NCBI GenBank assembly: GCA_963741565.1
Contig: CAVUIK010000001.1
Span: 371,951-435,950 of the forward strand
From: Ga0077555 sp963741565
Lineage (GTDB): Bacteria > Pseudomonadota > Alphaproteobacteria > Rhizobiales > Hyphomicrobiaceae
Direction: 5' to 3'
DNA length: 64,000 nt
The notes below the pieces were generated by a model. The model saw only the letters and a program-made list of their open reading frames with translations, ran no database searches and was not told where the DNA came from. Below, piece by piece: positions 34,657 through 43,436 of this stretch (within the stretch, counting starts at the first letter, position 1; the number at the start of each line of letters is the position of its first letter). A program made the position numbers and the translations under genes.

Positions 34657-34897
34657 GCCGAACGGTCCCAACCCATGCCCAACAGCCTGCCGATGTTGAT
34701 TTGCATCAGCAACGTGTCTACCGCGGTCCCCCACGGGCCACGGTTTGCGTGGTTAATCTCGGTCATATTCGCTAAATTCGGGTTTATCCTGAACGGTCGG
34801 CGTGCCGGGCAGCGGGCGATTTGCTTGCACGGGCATCAGGCGTTCGGTAGCGTTTGGGTCTTGTCGCGCGCGATGCCCAGCCCCGATGGAGACAACG

Positions 34898-35509
34898 ATG
34901 AAAATCCTCGAGACCCGGCAAGCGCCCAATCCTCGCCGGGTTCGCATCTTTCTGGCCGAGAAGGGCCTCGCCGTGCCTTACGAAGAATTCGATCTCATGA
35001 AGGGGGAGCTCAAGACGCACGAGTTCAGCCGTCTCAATCCATTCCAGCGGGTGCCCGTCCTCATGCTCGATGACGGGACAGCGATATCCGAGACGATGGC
35101 CATCTGCCGCTATTTCGAGGAAACCAACCCGACGCCCGCCCTGCTGGGCAAAGGCGCGGTTGGGGCTGCAACCGTGGAGATGTGGAACCGGCGGATGGAG
35201 CTGGGGCTATTTTTCCACGTAGCGCAGGCGTTCCGCCATTTGCATCCGGCCATGGCACATCTCGAGGTGCCGCAGGTCAAGGAATGGGGACAGGCGAACC
35301 AGACCAAGGCGCTCGACGTGCTCGCCACCTTGGATCAGCAACTCGCGAGCCATCGGTATGTCGCCGGCCAAGACTATTCAGTGGCCGACATTACGGCGCT
35401 GGTGGCCGTCGACTTCATGAAACCGGCGCGGATCCAGCGGCCCGCCGACCTCACGAACCTGGATCGCTGGTATGGCGAGGTGTCGAGCAGGGCCAGCGCC
35501 AAGGCGTGA
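34898..35509 (+). CDS. Glutathione S-transferase
   Basis: A 203-residue GST: an N-terminal thioredoxin-like domain with RVRIFLAEKGL, the cis-Pro region QRVPVLMLDDGTAISETMAI (binding the gamma-glutamyl part of glutathione), and an all-helical C-terminal domain ending in AGQDYSVADITALVAVDF, the conserved N-capping box. It conjugates or reduces electrophiles with glutathione in the cytoplasm; the class is uncertain. GGAGACAACG precedes the ATG. It lies 38 bases upstream of the MBL hydrolase gene. Confidence 0.93.
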   Translation: MKILETRQAPNPRRVRIFLAEKGLAVPYEEFDLMKGELKTHEFSRLNPFQRVPVLMLDDGTAISETMAICRYFEETNPTPALLGKGAVGAATVEMWNRRMELGLFFHVAQAFRHLHPAMAHLEVPQVKEWGQANQTKALDVLATLDQQLASHRYVAGQDYSVADITALVAVDFMKPARIQRPADLTNLDRWYGEVSSRASAKA

Positions 35510-35547
35510 TGTCGGGGACGCCTGCGTCGCGCAGGGAGGAGCTGGCG

Positions 35548-36291
35548 ATGAAATTGACCGTGATCGGCTGCGGTGATGCCTTTGGCTCCGGAGGGCGCCT
35601 GCAGACCTGCTTTCACCTTGCTCATCACGGGCACCGGTTCCTGATCGACTGCGGTGTGACGGCCTTGATCGGCCTCGATCGCGTCGGCCTCGACACCAAC
35701 GGTATCGGCACCATTTTCATCTCTCATCTCCACGGCGACCATTTCGGCGGACTGGTCTGGTGGCTGCTCCACAGCCAGCATATCTCGAAGCGAACCGAGC
35801 CGCTGCTCGTCGTCGGACCGGCTGGGATCGAGGCGCGGTTCTTGGCAGCAACCGAGGCGCTGTTTCCGGGCGCGGCCAAAGTGCCGAGGCGTTTCGATCT
35901 GGGGTTCCGGGAGTATCTGCCGGGTACCGCGCTGCAGACGGGCTCGATTGCAGTGACAGCATTCGAGGTCAGTCATCCCTCCGGGGCGCCGTCGTGCGCG
36001 CTCAGGTTCGAGGTCGGCGGCAAGGTGCTCGCCTTCACCGGCGATACCGAGTGGGTCGAGGCCGTCGTCTCCGCCGGCAACAAAGCCGATCTCTACATCA
36101 TGGAATGTTTCGCGTTCGAGGGACCGACCCGGTACCACTTGGATTGGCGCACGATTGAGCTGCAGTTGCCGCGGATCGCCGCGAAGCAGGTCCTGTTGAC
36201 CCACATGGGACCATCCATGCTCGCGCAGCGCCATCGCGTGACAGCGCCGGGCGTGAGAATTGGCGAGGATGGCCAGATCATCGAATTCTAA
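35548..36291 (+). CDS. Metallo-beta-lactamase-fold hydrolase
   Basis: A 247-residue MBL-fold protein of the RNase Z/PhnP-like group: the metal motif H-x-H-x-D-H is seen in ISHLHGDHFGG, a later FEVSHPSGAPS supplies a His, FTGDTEWVE supplies the bridging Asp, and LLTHMGPSML carries the last His. The substrate is unknown; relatives include phosphodiesterases. The ATG has GGGAGGAGC upstream. Its end overlaps the start of the uracil-DNA glycosylase-like gene by about 20 bases. Confidence 0.88.
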   Translation: MKLTVIGCGDAFGSGGRLQTCFHLAHHGHRFLIDCGVTALIGLDRVGLDTNGIGTIFISHLHGDHFGGLVWWLLHSQHISKRTEPLLVVGPAGIEARFLAATEALFPGAAKVPRRFDLGFREYLPGTALQTGSIAVTAFEVSHPSGAPSCALRFEVGGKVLAFTGDTEWVEAVVSAGNKADLYIMECFAFEGPTRYHLDWRTIELQLPRIAAKQVLLTHMGPSMLAQRHRVTAPGVRIGEDGQIIEF

Positions 36292-36934
36292 GCCATCGCC
36301 GCTGGGAGAGGGTGCGGCGGCGCTCGACCGGCTGGTAGCCGAGATCGGGGCCTGCCGTCTGTGCATCGATGCACCCATTCGGTTGGCGTTGCCACATGCG
36401 CCTCGCCCGGTTCTACGCGTCAGCGCAACCGCGCGGATCTGTATCGCGGGGCAGGCGCCCGGCGTTCGCGTTCACAAGTCCGGGATTCCCTTCACCGACC
36501 CGTCGGGCGTGCGGCTGCGCGCCTGGATGGGGGTCGACGACACCACGTTTTACGATGAGCGACGGATCGCCATCATCCCGATGGGGTTCTGCTTTCCTGG
36601 GCACGATGCCAAAGGTGGTGATCTCCCGCCGCGGCCGGAGTGCGCGCAAGCGTGGCGCGCGCGCTTGTTTGCGCTGCTCCCAAATGTAGAATTGCTACTT
36701 CTGGTTGGCCAATACGCGCATCGCTGGCATTTGCCGGCAACCGCGCGTGCAGGCTCGCTGACCGAGACGGTCGGCCGTGGCGCCGAAATCCTCGCGGCGT
36801 CGTCGCGGCCCAAAGTTCTGCCGCTGCCGCACCCATCCTGGCGCAATAACGCCTGGCTCAAAGCCAATCCTTGGTTCGAAACGGATATACTGCCGCGCGT
36901 GCGCCGCGAGGTAACGTGGCTGCTTGGCAACTGA
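36269..36934 (+). CDS. Uracil-DNA glycosylase family protein
   Basis: About 221 residues with the UDG superfamily fold as in family 4/5 enzymes: ICIAGQAPGVRVHKSGIPF (motif 1, G-Q-A-P-G), a Gly/Asp-rich turn and PLPHPSWRNNAWLKANPW (motif 2, H-P-S). Four cysteines near ACRLCI and elsewhere may hold an Fe-S cluster only in part, since the usual spacing is not evident. It should remove uracil from DNA or be a related binding protein. The start is inside the MBL gene; an in-frame TTG nine bases earlier is an alternative. Confidence 0.85.
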   Translation: MARSSNSKPSPLGEGAAALDRLVAEIGACRLCIDAPIRLALPHAPRPVLRVSATARICIAGQAPGVRVHKSGIPFTDPSGVRLRAWMGVDDTTFYDERRIAIIPMGFCFPGHDAKGGDLPPRPECAQAWRARLFALLPNVELLLLVGQYAHRWHLPATARAGSLTETVGRGAEILAASSRPKVLPLPHPSWRNNAWLKANPWFETDILPRVRREVTWLLGN

Positions 36935-36956
36935 CTGTTTGAAGCGGAGATCCTGA

Positions 36957-37475
36957 TCAGGCGACGGCTTTGGCGCGGTCGGCGGTCGCGGGGACCGGCG
37001 GGCAGCCGCAATCGAGTGCCGCAGCGGTCTCGCCGAGCCAACGTTTTCGGTCTGCCTGGCTCTCGAGATCGTCGCGCAGGAAGTCGAGCTCGAACCCCGC
37101 CGCCGTCAGCGTGTCGACGACGCAATCGACGGGCTGGCTGCGGGCGCTGGCGGCCGCCCACACGATGGCCGACCGTAGACCGGATTTGCAGTGGGCAAGG
37201 ATCGGGCCTGGCAGCGCATTGATGGCGTCGATCATCGTCTCGACAACGGGGTCCGTGAATAGCTCCAGTTTCGTAGTGGGAACATGCGCGAAACGCATGC
37301 CGCGCCGCCAAGCCAGCACCGCCTCGTGGCGGCCGGTGAGTTGGTTCGGCTCCTCGCCGTCTGGCCGGTTCGACAGGATCGCCTTGAAGCCAAGGCTGGC
37401 TGCCAAGGCGAAATCGGCTGGCTGCAGCGCCGAGGTCACGGCAAAATTCGGCGTGATATACGTGATCTTGTCCAT
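36957..37475 (-). CDS. TIGR01244 (DUF442, beta-lactamase-hydrolase-like) family phosphatase/sulfurtransferase-like protein
   Basis: A 172-residue protein. The start MDKITYITPNFAVTSALQP is typical of the family, and the N-terminal FGFKAILSNRP-like segment (LGFKAILSNRPDGEEPNQ) and the active-site loop GPILAHCKSGLRSAIVWA identify it. The fold is that of tyrosine phosphatases; family members sit in sulfide-oxidising or BLH proteins. The C-terminal 60 residues are less conserved and end in a Cys-Pro-rich tail. It converges on the UDG gene and diverges from the Lrp regulator. Confidence 0.88.
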   Translation of the reverse strand: MDKITYITPNFAVTSALQPADFALAASLGFKAILSNRPDGEEPNQLTGRHEAVLAWRRGMRFAHVPTTKLELFTDPVVETMIDAINALPGPILAHCKSGLRSAIVWAAASARSQPVDCVVDTLTAAGFELDFLRDDLESQADRKRWLGETAAALDCGCPPVPATADRAKAVA

Positions 37476-37688
37476 GGCGACCGGGAGCTCTCTGGCGGCG
37501 GCGGGCCCGACAGCAGGCCGTGTTCCGAAGCCACATTGTTCCGGGTCTGCCGGCACAATTCAACGCCCATTTAGGCCGAAGATGCAAAAAAATACTACAT
37601 TCTAGATTGACGCGCCTGCGACAATGCGTCAATTCTACAGATGTCAATTAGATGCGGAAGGTTTTTCTAATTTTAGCCGGAGCCCGGA

Positions 37689-38168
37689 ATGCTTGACGAG
37701 ATGGACATCCGGATTCTCAGGATACTCCAGCGGGACGGAACGATGCCGGTCGCGGAAATCGGCAAATCCGTGGGATTGTCGACCACCCCCTGCTGGCGCC
37801 GGATCCAGAAGCTCGAAGAGGCCGGCGTCATCAAGGGACGCGTTGCCATTCTGGATGCGGCCAAGGTCAATGCGGGGGTCACAGTGTTCGTCTCGATCAG
37901 GACGGACCAGCACAGCGTCGCCTGGCTCGAGAAGTTCCACGCCGCTGTCGAAACCCTGCCTGAGGTCGTCGGCTTCTATCGCATGTCCGGCGAGGTCGAT
38001 TATCTGATGCGCGTGGTCGTGCCGGACATCGGCGCCTATGATGCGTTCTACAAGAAGCTCATCGCCCGGATCGAGGTGTCGAAGGTGTCGAGTGCCTTCG
38101 CCATGGAAGAGATCAAAAACACCACCGAGTTGCCGCTCGGCTTCGCGCTGAAGGAACGGGCTTCGTGA
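37689..38168 (+). CDS. Lrp/AsnC family transcriptional regulator
   Basis: A 159-residue regulator with an N-terminal winged HTH (MLDEMDIRILRILQRDGTM, then SVGLSTTPCWRRIQKLEEAG) and a C-terminal RAM ligand-binding domain (VTVFVSIRTDQHSVAWLEKF, then GEVDYLMRVVVPDIGAYDAF). Such proteins form octamers and usually sense amino acids. GGAGCCCGGA precedes the ATG. It overlaps the GNAT gene by four bases (GTGA), so the regulator and acetyltransferase are co-translated and may be linked. Confidence 0.95.
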   Translation: MLDEMDIRILRILQRDGTMPVAEIGKSVGLSTTPCWRRIQKLEEAGVIKGRVAILDAAKVNAGVTVFVSIRTDQHSVAWLEKFHAAVETLPEVVGFYRMSGEVDYLMRVVVPDIGAYDAFYKKLIARIEVSKVSSAFAMEEIKNTTELPLGFALKERAS

Positions 38169-38917
38169 GCCAGACGGGGCTCGATGTCCGCGGGCTTGAG
38201 GAGCGCGCGTTCAACGCCTGGCCAGCGTTGCAGACGGTGCTCGCAGAGGGTTGGGTTTTCCGGTTTGCGGACGGCTATACCAAGCGCGCTAATTCGATCA
38301 ATGCCCTGGCGCCAACCGTCGATGTCGAAGCGGCGGTTGCGATGGCGAGGCCCTATTATGCGGCGCTCGAACTGCCCGTCATTGTCCGCGTGAGTCCGCT
38401 GGCGCCGGGCGATCCCGATGCGCGATTGGCGGCCCTTGGATTTGAGCATCTCGACGAGACGCGGGTGATGACGATGGCGCTCGGCGACGGCTTCAGACGC
38501 GACCCCGACGTTGTCATGGAGAGCCAGCCGACCGAGGACTGGGCCGATGGCTTTGCGCGGGCCAATGCCGTGCCTGCACGGCACCGCCAGACCCATGATC
38601 GGATGCTCGCCTCCATTCGGCCCGCCGCCGCGTTCGCTAATCTCCGGGTGCCAGCATCGGGCGAGACCGTGGCCTGGGGATTGGCGGTCGTTGAGCGTGG
38701 CGTGGTTGGCCTGTTCGATATCGTCACGGCGCCCGCGGCGCGGCGGCAGGGCGTGGGGCGCCGGCTCGTGCAGTCGCTGCTGACCTGGGGGGCCGAGCAG
38801 GGCGCGCACGCGGCCTATCTGCAGGTGGTGGCGGGCAATACGCCGGCCATCCACCTGTACGAGGATTTGGGCTTCCGCGAATCCTACCGCTACCATTATC
38901 GCCGATTGGCCGCATGA
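38165..38917 (+). CDS. GNAT family N-acetyltransferase
   Basis: A 250-residue protein. The C-terminal half is a GNAT fold with the acetyl-CoA loop RRQGVGRRLVQSLLTWG (Q/R-x-x-G-x-G/A) and the closing YLQVVAGNTPAIHLYEDLGF. The N-terminal half resembles a diverged tandem GNAT domain (WVFRFADGYTKRANSINALA), as in a known two-domain class. The substrate is unknown. The GTG start overlaps the Lrp-type regulator stop. Confidence 0.9.
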   Translation: MSQTGLDVRGLEERAFNAWPALQTVLAEGWVFRFADGYTKRANSINALAPTVDVEAAVAMARPYYAALELPVIVRVSPLAPGDPDARLAALGFEHLDETRVMTMALGDGFRRDPDVVMESQPTEDWADGFARANAVPARHRQTHDRMLASIRPAAAFANLRVPASGETVAWGLAVVERGVVGLFDIVTAPAARRQGVGRRLVQSLLTWGAEQGAHAAYLQVVAGNTPAIHLYEDLGFRESYRYHYRRLAA

Positions 38918-38946
38918 GGCCGGAACATCCCGCGAATCTCGAGCGG

Positions 38947-39029
38947 GAACAAAATTCAAACATTGAGTGAAAAATAGCATTATTTCAATTAGATGAATGC
39001 GACTTGCCAAATAAGAACAAATGCGGTAC
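38947..39029 (+). promoter_or_regulatory. recA promoter region with two near-consensus LexA-type sites
   Basis: The alphaproteobacterial LexA box is GAAC-N7-GAAC (or GTTC-N7-GTTC). Two one-mismatch copies lie upstream of recA: GAAC-N7-AAAC at 38947-38961 and GAAC-N7-GTAC at 39015-39029. The intervening DNA is A/T-rich. SOS control of recA is expected, but neither site is perfect. Confidence 0.4.
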
Positions 39030-39080
39030 ATTGATGCTTAATTGCGCTGATCTGCAACTCATGAAATAAGGGGAAATTCA

Positions 39081-40232
39081 ATGGCTGCTCCGGATCTCCG
39101 GGTCGTCGAGGGGGACAAGATGGACAAGTCGAAGGCGCTCGAGGCCGCGTTGGCCCACATCGAGAAGCAGTTCGGCAAGGGCTCCATCATGAAGCTCGGC
39201 AAGAACGACCGATCGCACGATGTGGAAGCCATCTCGACGGGCTCGCTGGGCCTTGATATCGCGCTCGGTATCGGCGGACTTCCCAAGGGCCGTGTCATCG
39301 AGATTTATGGACCGGAGTCGTCCGGCAAAACCACATTGACGCTGCAGGTCATCGCCGAGGCCCAAAAGAAGGGCGGCACCTGCGCTTTCATTGATGCCGA
39401 GCACGCGCTCGATCCGGTCTACGCCCGCAAGCTCGGCGTGAAGGTCGACGATCTCCTGATCTCGCAGCCGGATACGGGTGAGCAGGCATTGGAAATCGCC
39501 GATACGCTGGTGCGCTCGGGCGCCGTCGACGTGCTGGTCATCAACTCGGTTGCGGCCCTGACACCGAAGGCCGAGCTCGAGGGGGAGATGGGCGACAGCC
39601 TGCCCGGTTTGCAGGCGCGCCTCATGAGCCAGGCGTTGCGCAAGCTGACGGGGTCGATCTCGAAATCAGGCACCATGGTGGTGTTCATCAATCAGATCCG
39701 CATGAAGATCGGCGTCATGTTCGGCAATCCCGAGACAACGACGGGCGGTAATGCGCTGAAGTTCTATGCCTCCGTCCGCCTCGACATCCGCCGCATCGGC
39801 CAGATCAAGGCGCAGGAAGATGTGGTCGGCAGCCAGACGCGCGTGAAGGTGGTGAAGAACAAGGTGGCGCCGCCGTTCAAGCAGGTCGAGTTCGACATCA
39901 TGTATGGCGAGGGCATCTCGAAGACGGGCGAGCTGATCGATCTCGGCGTCAAGGCCAACATCGTTGAGAAGTCGGGCGCTTGGCTCGGGTACAAGGGCGA
40001 GCGGATCGGGCAGGGCCGTGAGAACGCCAAGGCGTTCCTCAAGGAGAACCCGAAGATCGCCAACGAGATCGAGGCGGCGATCCGAGCCAACGCGGGCATC
40101 ATTACCGACAAGTTGCTGGCGCAGCCCGACGGTGACGAGGCCAAGGAGGCGGCCGACGGTCCCGACGCCGACGGTGTTCTGCCGGACGCCGACGACGAGG
40201 CACCAAAGAAGGGCGCGCGGGCGCGACGGTGA
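39081..40232 (+). CDS. recA: Recombinase RecA
   Basis: A 383-residue RecA. Walker A GPESSGKTT is at residues 77-85, VDVLVINSVAAL is Walker B, the L1/L2 DNA-binding loops follow (GDSLPGLQARLMSQALRKLT, then GGNALKFYASVRLDIRR), and the acidic tail ends in a DDEAPKKGARARR-like basic tip. It catalyses strand exchange and LexA cleavage. AAGGGGAAATTCA precedes the ATG. The recA-alaS order is typical of alphaproteobacteria. A hairpin follows the stop. Confidence 0.97.
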   Translation: MAAPDLRVVEGDKMDKSKALEAALAHIEKQFGKGSIMKLGKNDRSHDVEAISTGSLGLDIALGIGGLPKGRVIEIYGPESSGKTTLTLQVIAEAQKKGGTCAFIDAEHALDPVYARKLGVKVDDLLISQPDTGEQALEIADTLVRSGAVDVLVINSVAALTPKAELEGEMGDSLPGLQARLMSQALRKLTGSISKSGTMVVFINQIRMKIGVMFGNPETTTGGNALKFYASVRLDIRRIGQIKAQEDVVGSQTRVKVVKNKVAPPFKQVEFDIMYGEGISKTGELIDLGVKANIVEKSGAWLGYKGERIGQGRENAKAFLKENPKIANEIEAAIRANAGIITDKLLAQPDGDEAKEAADGPDADGVLPDADDEAPKKGARARR

Positions 40233-40296
40233 TCTACGGGCGCGTCTGAGCGCATCGGACAGGGTCCGATGATCTGAGACCGGCTGCGGAATTGCG

Positions 40297-40321
40297 ACGG
40301 GCTCGCCATCGGTGGGCCCGT
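40297..40321 (+). terminator. Hairpin downstream of recA
   Basis: An 11-bp stem (ACGGGCTCGCC with GGTGGGCCCGT, two G-T pairs) closes an ATC loop and is followed by TTTG. A smaller 8-bp stem (CATCGGAC/GTCCGATG, 40253-40271) lies between it and the recA stop. Either or both could end the recA transcript. Confidence 0.65.
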
Positions 40322-40454
40322 TTGCCGTTGTTCGGCGCGGCTGGCGAGATCCGGCGGGTCGGGTAAGACTGGTATGCGCGCCTGGCTTACGTGACTGGCG
40401 GGCTTGGCAGCTGGACTGGCCCGCAGGATTGGGCTCGCGGCGCAGCGTTACCGG

Positions 40455-40510
40455 CCCGGCGTTTGTGGCCCGGCGTTTGTGGCCCGGCGTTTGTGGCCCG
40501 GCGTTTGTGG
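40455..40510 (+). repeat. Four tandem 14-base repeats in the alaS leader
   Basis: Four identical copies of CCCGGCGTTTGTGG follow one another with no spacing. They lie between the recA terminator and alaS, about 140 bases before the alaS ATG. The unit is not a multiple of three and lies outside any likely gene. No reason for its conservation is visible; identical copies suggest recent expansion by slippage. Confidence 0.9.
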
Positions 40511-40651
40511 ACAGGGGCGGGTCGCGCCGTTAAAAGGCGGGCAGCCTCAAAACCGGCCGCGACCGCGCGCGGCGACCGGCGCGCGTCCGCTATCGACATC
40601 GCACGTTCGACATTGACGAGACCGAAGCCCCAAGACGGACAGACGAGATCC

Positions 40652-43364
40652 ATGACCGGCGTCAACCAGATCCGCAGCACGTTCATCGACTACTTCAAGA
40701 CAAATGGCCACGAGCACGTCGAAAGCGCGTCGCTGGTGCCGCGCAACGATCCGACGCTGATGTTCACGTCGGCCGGCATGGTGCAATTCAAGAACCTGTT
40801 CACCGGCCAGGAGCAGCGCGGCTACAAGCGCGCGACCACGTCGCAGAAATGCCTGCGTGCCGGGGGCAAGCACAACGACCTCGACAACGTCGGCTACACG
40901 GCACGCCACCACACGTTCTTCGAGATGCTCGGCAACTTCTCTTTCGGCGACTACTTCAAGGAGCAGGCGATCACGCTGGCCTGGAACCTCGTCACCAAGG
41001 AGTACGGCCTGAAGAAGGACCGGCTGCTGATCACGGTTTACTCCGAGGATGAGGAAGCCGCCGCGCTCTGGCGCAAGATCGCCGGGTTCACCGACGACAG
41101 GATCATCCGCATTCCAACCTCCGACAACTTCTGGTCGGCGGGCGACACGGGCCCATGCGGACCGTGCTCGGAGATTTTCTTCGACCAGGGCGACAAGCTG
41201 CAGGGCGGCCCTCCCGGCAGCGCCGACGCGGATGGCGACCGGTTCCTCGAGTTCTGGAACCTGGTGTTCATGCAGTTCGACCAGCTGGGGCCCGGCAATC
41301 GCGTCAACCTGCCGAAGCCGTCGATCGACACCGGCATGGGGCTCGAGCGGATCTCGGCGATCATGCAGGGAGCGCTGTCCAATTACGACACGGATCTGTT
41401 CAAGGCGCTGATCGAGGCGTCGGTGTCCGAGACAGGGGTGCCGGCCAAGGGCGCGCAAACACCGAGCCATCGTGTCATCGCCGATCATTTGCGGGCGTCG
41501 AGCTTCCTGCTGGCCGACGGCGTGCTGCCCTCCAACGAGGGTCGCGGCTACGTGCTGCGCCGCATCATGCGCCGCGCCATGCGGCACGCCCATCTGCTCG
41601 GCGCCAAGGATCCGCTGATGCACCGCCTGGTGCCGGCGCTGGTGCGCGAGATGGGCGAGACCTATCCCGAGCTGATCCGTGCGCAATCGCTGATCACCGA
41701 GACGCTGCGCCTGGAGGAGAACAAGTTCCGCACCACGCTCGCGCGCGGTCTCGGCCTTCTGGATGAGGCGTCGAACAATCTGCGCGCGGGCGATGTGTTC
41801 GCGGGCGAGGTCGCCTTCAAGCTCTACGACACCTATGGCTTCCCGCTGGATCTGACGCAGGATGCGTTGAAGCCGCGCGGCATCACCGTCGATCTCAAAG
41901 CGTTCAATGCAGCGATGGCCCGCCAGAAGGAAGAAGCGCGCCGCGCCTGGAAGGGCTCAGGCGAGGCGGCGACCGAGGGGCATTGGTTCGAGGTCAAGGA
42001 GCAGGCCGGCGCCACCGAGTTCCTGGGCTACGAGGCCGAGCAGGCGGAAGCCGTCATCAAGGGCACGTTCGCCAAAGGCAAGGCCGTCGGTGCGCTCAAA
42101 GCCGGGGACAGCGGCGAGATCGTCGTCAACCAGACGCCATTCTATGGCGAGAGCGGTGGGCAGGTCGGAGACATCGGCGTCATCAAGGGCGCGAAGGGCG
42201 CGCTCTTTCGCGTCAGCGACACCCAGAAGCGGCTCGGCGATCTGTTCGTGCATGTGGGCACGGTCGAGGCGGGCAGCTTCGCGGCCGGCGCCAACGTCGA
42301 CATGATCGTCGATCACGCCGCGCGCACGGCGACACGCGCCAATCATTCCGCCACGCATCTCATTCACGAGGCGCTGCGCCAGATCCTCGGAACGCACGTT
42401 GCCCAGAAGGGCTCCTACGTCGGGCCGGACCGGTTGCGGTTCGATATCTCGCACAACAAGCCGATGACGCCCGACGAGCTTGCCAAGGCCGAGGAGATGG
42501 CCAACGCCTATGTCCTGCAGAACAGCGAGGTCACGACCCGCCTGATGAGTCTGGACGATGCCCGCCAGACCGGTGCGATGGCACTGTTCGGCGAGAAGTA
42601 CGGCGATGAAGTGCGCGTCGTCGCCATGGGCGTTGGCATGGCAGGTCCTGCCGAAGGCGGGCAAGCATCGAGCAAGGCCAACAAGGCCTGGTCGATCGAG
42701 CTGTGCGGCGGCACGCACGTGCGGCGCACCGGCGACATCGGCCTCGTGCGCATCGTGGGCGAGAGCGCGTCGTCGGCCGGCGTGCGGCGCATCGAGGCGC
42801 TGACCGGCGATGGCGCGCGTGCCTACCTCGCAGGCCAGGATGCGCGGTTGCGCGAGCTGGCTGGCCTGATGCGCACGCGACCCGAGGATGTCGTCGAGCG
42901 CGTCAAGGCGCTGATCGAAGAGCGCAAGGTGTTGGAAAAGCAGCTGGCCGATGCCAAGCGTACATTGGCGCTGGGCGGTGGGGCGGCCGCGACTGGAGCC
43001 AATGGGGCCGCGGCTGCTGCGCAGGCCATCAAAACCATCGGCGCGGTGCGGCTGCTCTCGCGTCAAGTTGCAGGAACTCAATCCGAAAGATCTGCGCAGC
43101 CTCGTCGACGACGGCAAGAAGCAGGTCGGCTCCGGCATCGTGGCGATCGTCGGCGTCACCGAGGACGGCAAGGCCGGACTCGCGGTTGGCGTCACCGACG
43201 ACCTCGCCAAAACCTACAGCGCGGTTGATCTGGTCAAGGTCGGCGCCGAGGCCTTGGGCGGCAAGGGCGGCGGTGGCCGACCCGACATGGCGCAGGCCGG
43301 CGGCCCGGACGGCGCCAAGGCCGGCGACGCGCTCGCGGCCATCGAGGCCCACCTCGCAGGGTGA
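40652..43364 (+). CDS. alaS: Alanyl-tRNA synthetase, with a one-base frameshift near the C-terminus
   Basis: A class II aminoacyl-tRNA synthetase charging tRNA-Ala. Visible are the N-terminal MTGVNQIRSTFIDYFKTNGH, motif 2/3 regions, the editing-domain metal sites NHSATHLIHEAL (H-x3-H) and ELCGGTHV, and a C-Ala domain. The frame breaks at about 43075, in GGAACTC: the first frame reads RLLSRQVAG and the C-terminal domain resumes one base later as LNPKDLRSLVDDGKKQVGSG and runs to 43364. Deleting one A restores RQVAGLNPKD and a 903-residue protein. As alaS is essential, a sequence error is the simplest explanation; a true truncation would lose the C-Ala end. The true start is the ATG at 40652. 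Confidence 0.92.
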
Positions 43365-43374
43365 AGCGCGGGGT

Positions 43375-43408
43375 GACGGCCGTCGGTCTCTCGACCGCCG
43401 ACGCCGTC
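43375..43408. terminator. Imperfect hairpin between convergent genes
   Basis: GACGGC and GCCGTC form an outer 6-bp stem, with an inner GTC-GGTC/GACC-GCC-GAC pairing. It lies 11 bases after the alaS stop and 29 bases from the stop of the deacetylase on the opposite strand. There is no T-run, so its strength is uncertain. Confidence 0.45.
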
Positions 43409-43436
43409 GGTTCCGGTTGTCACGTCTCGCAGATGC

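Noticed and set aside
40455..40510. CRISPR-like array
   Set aside because: The 14-base units are directly adjacent with no spacers, and no cas genes are present.
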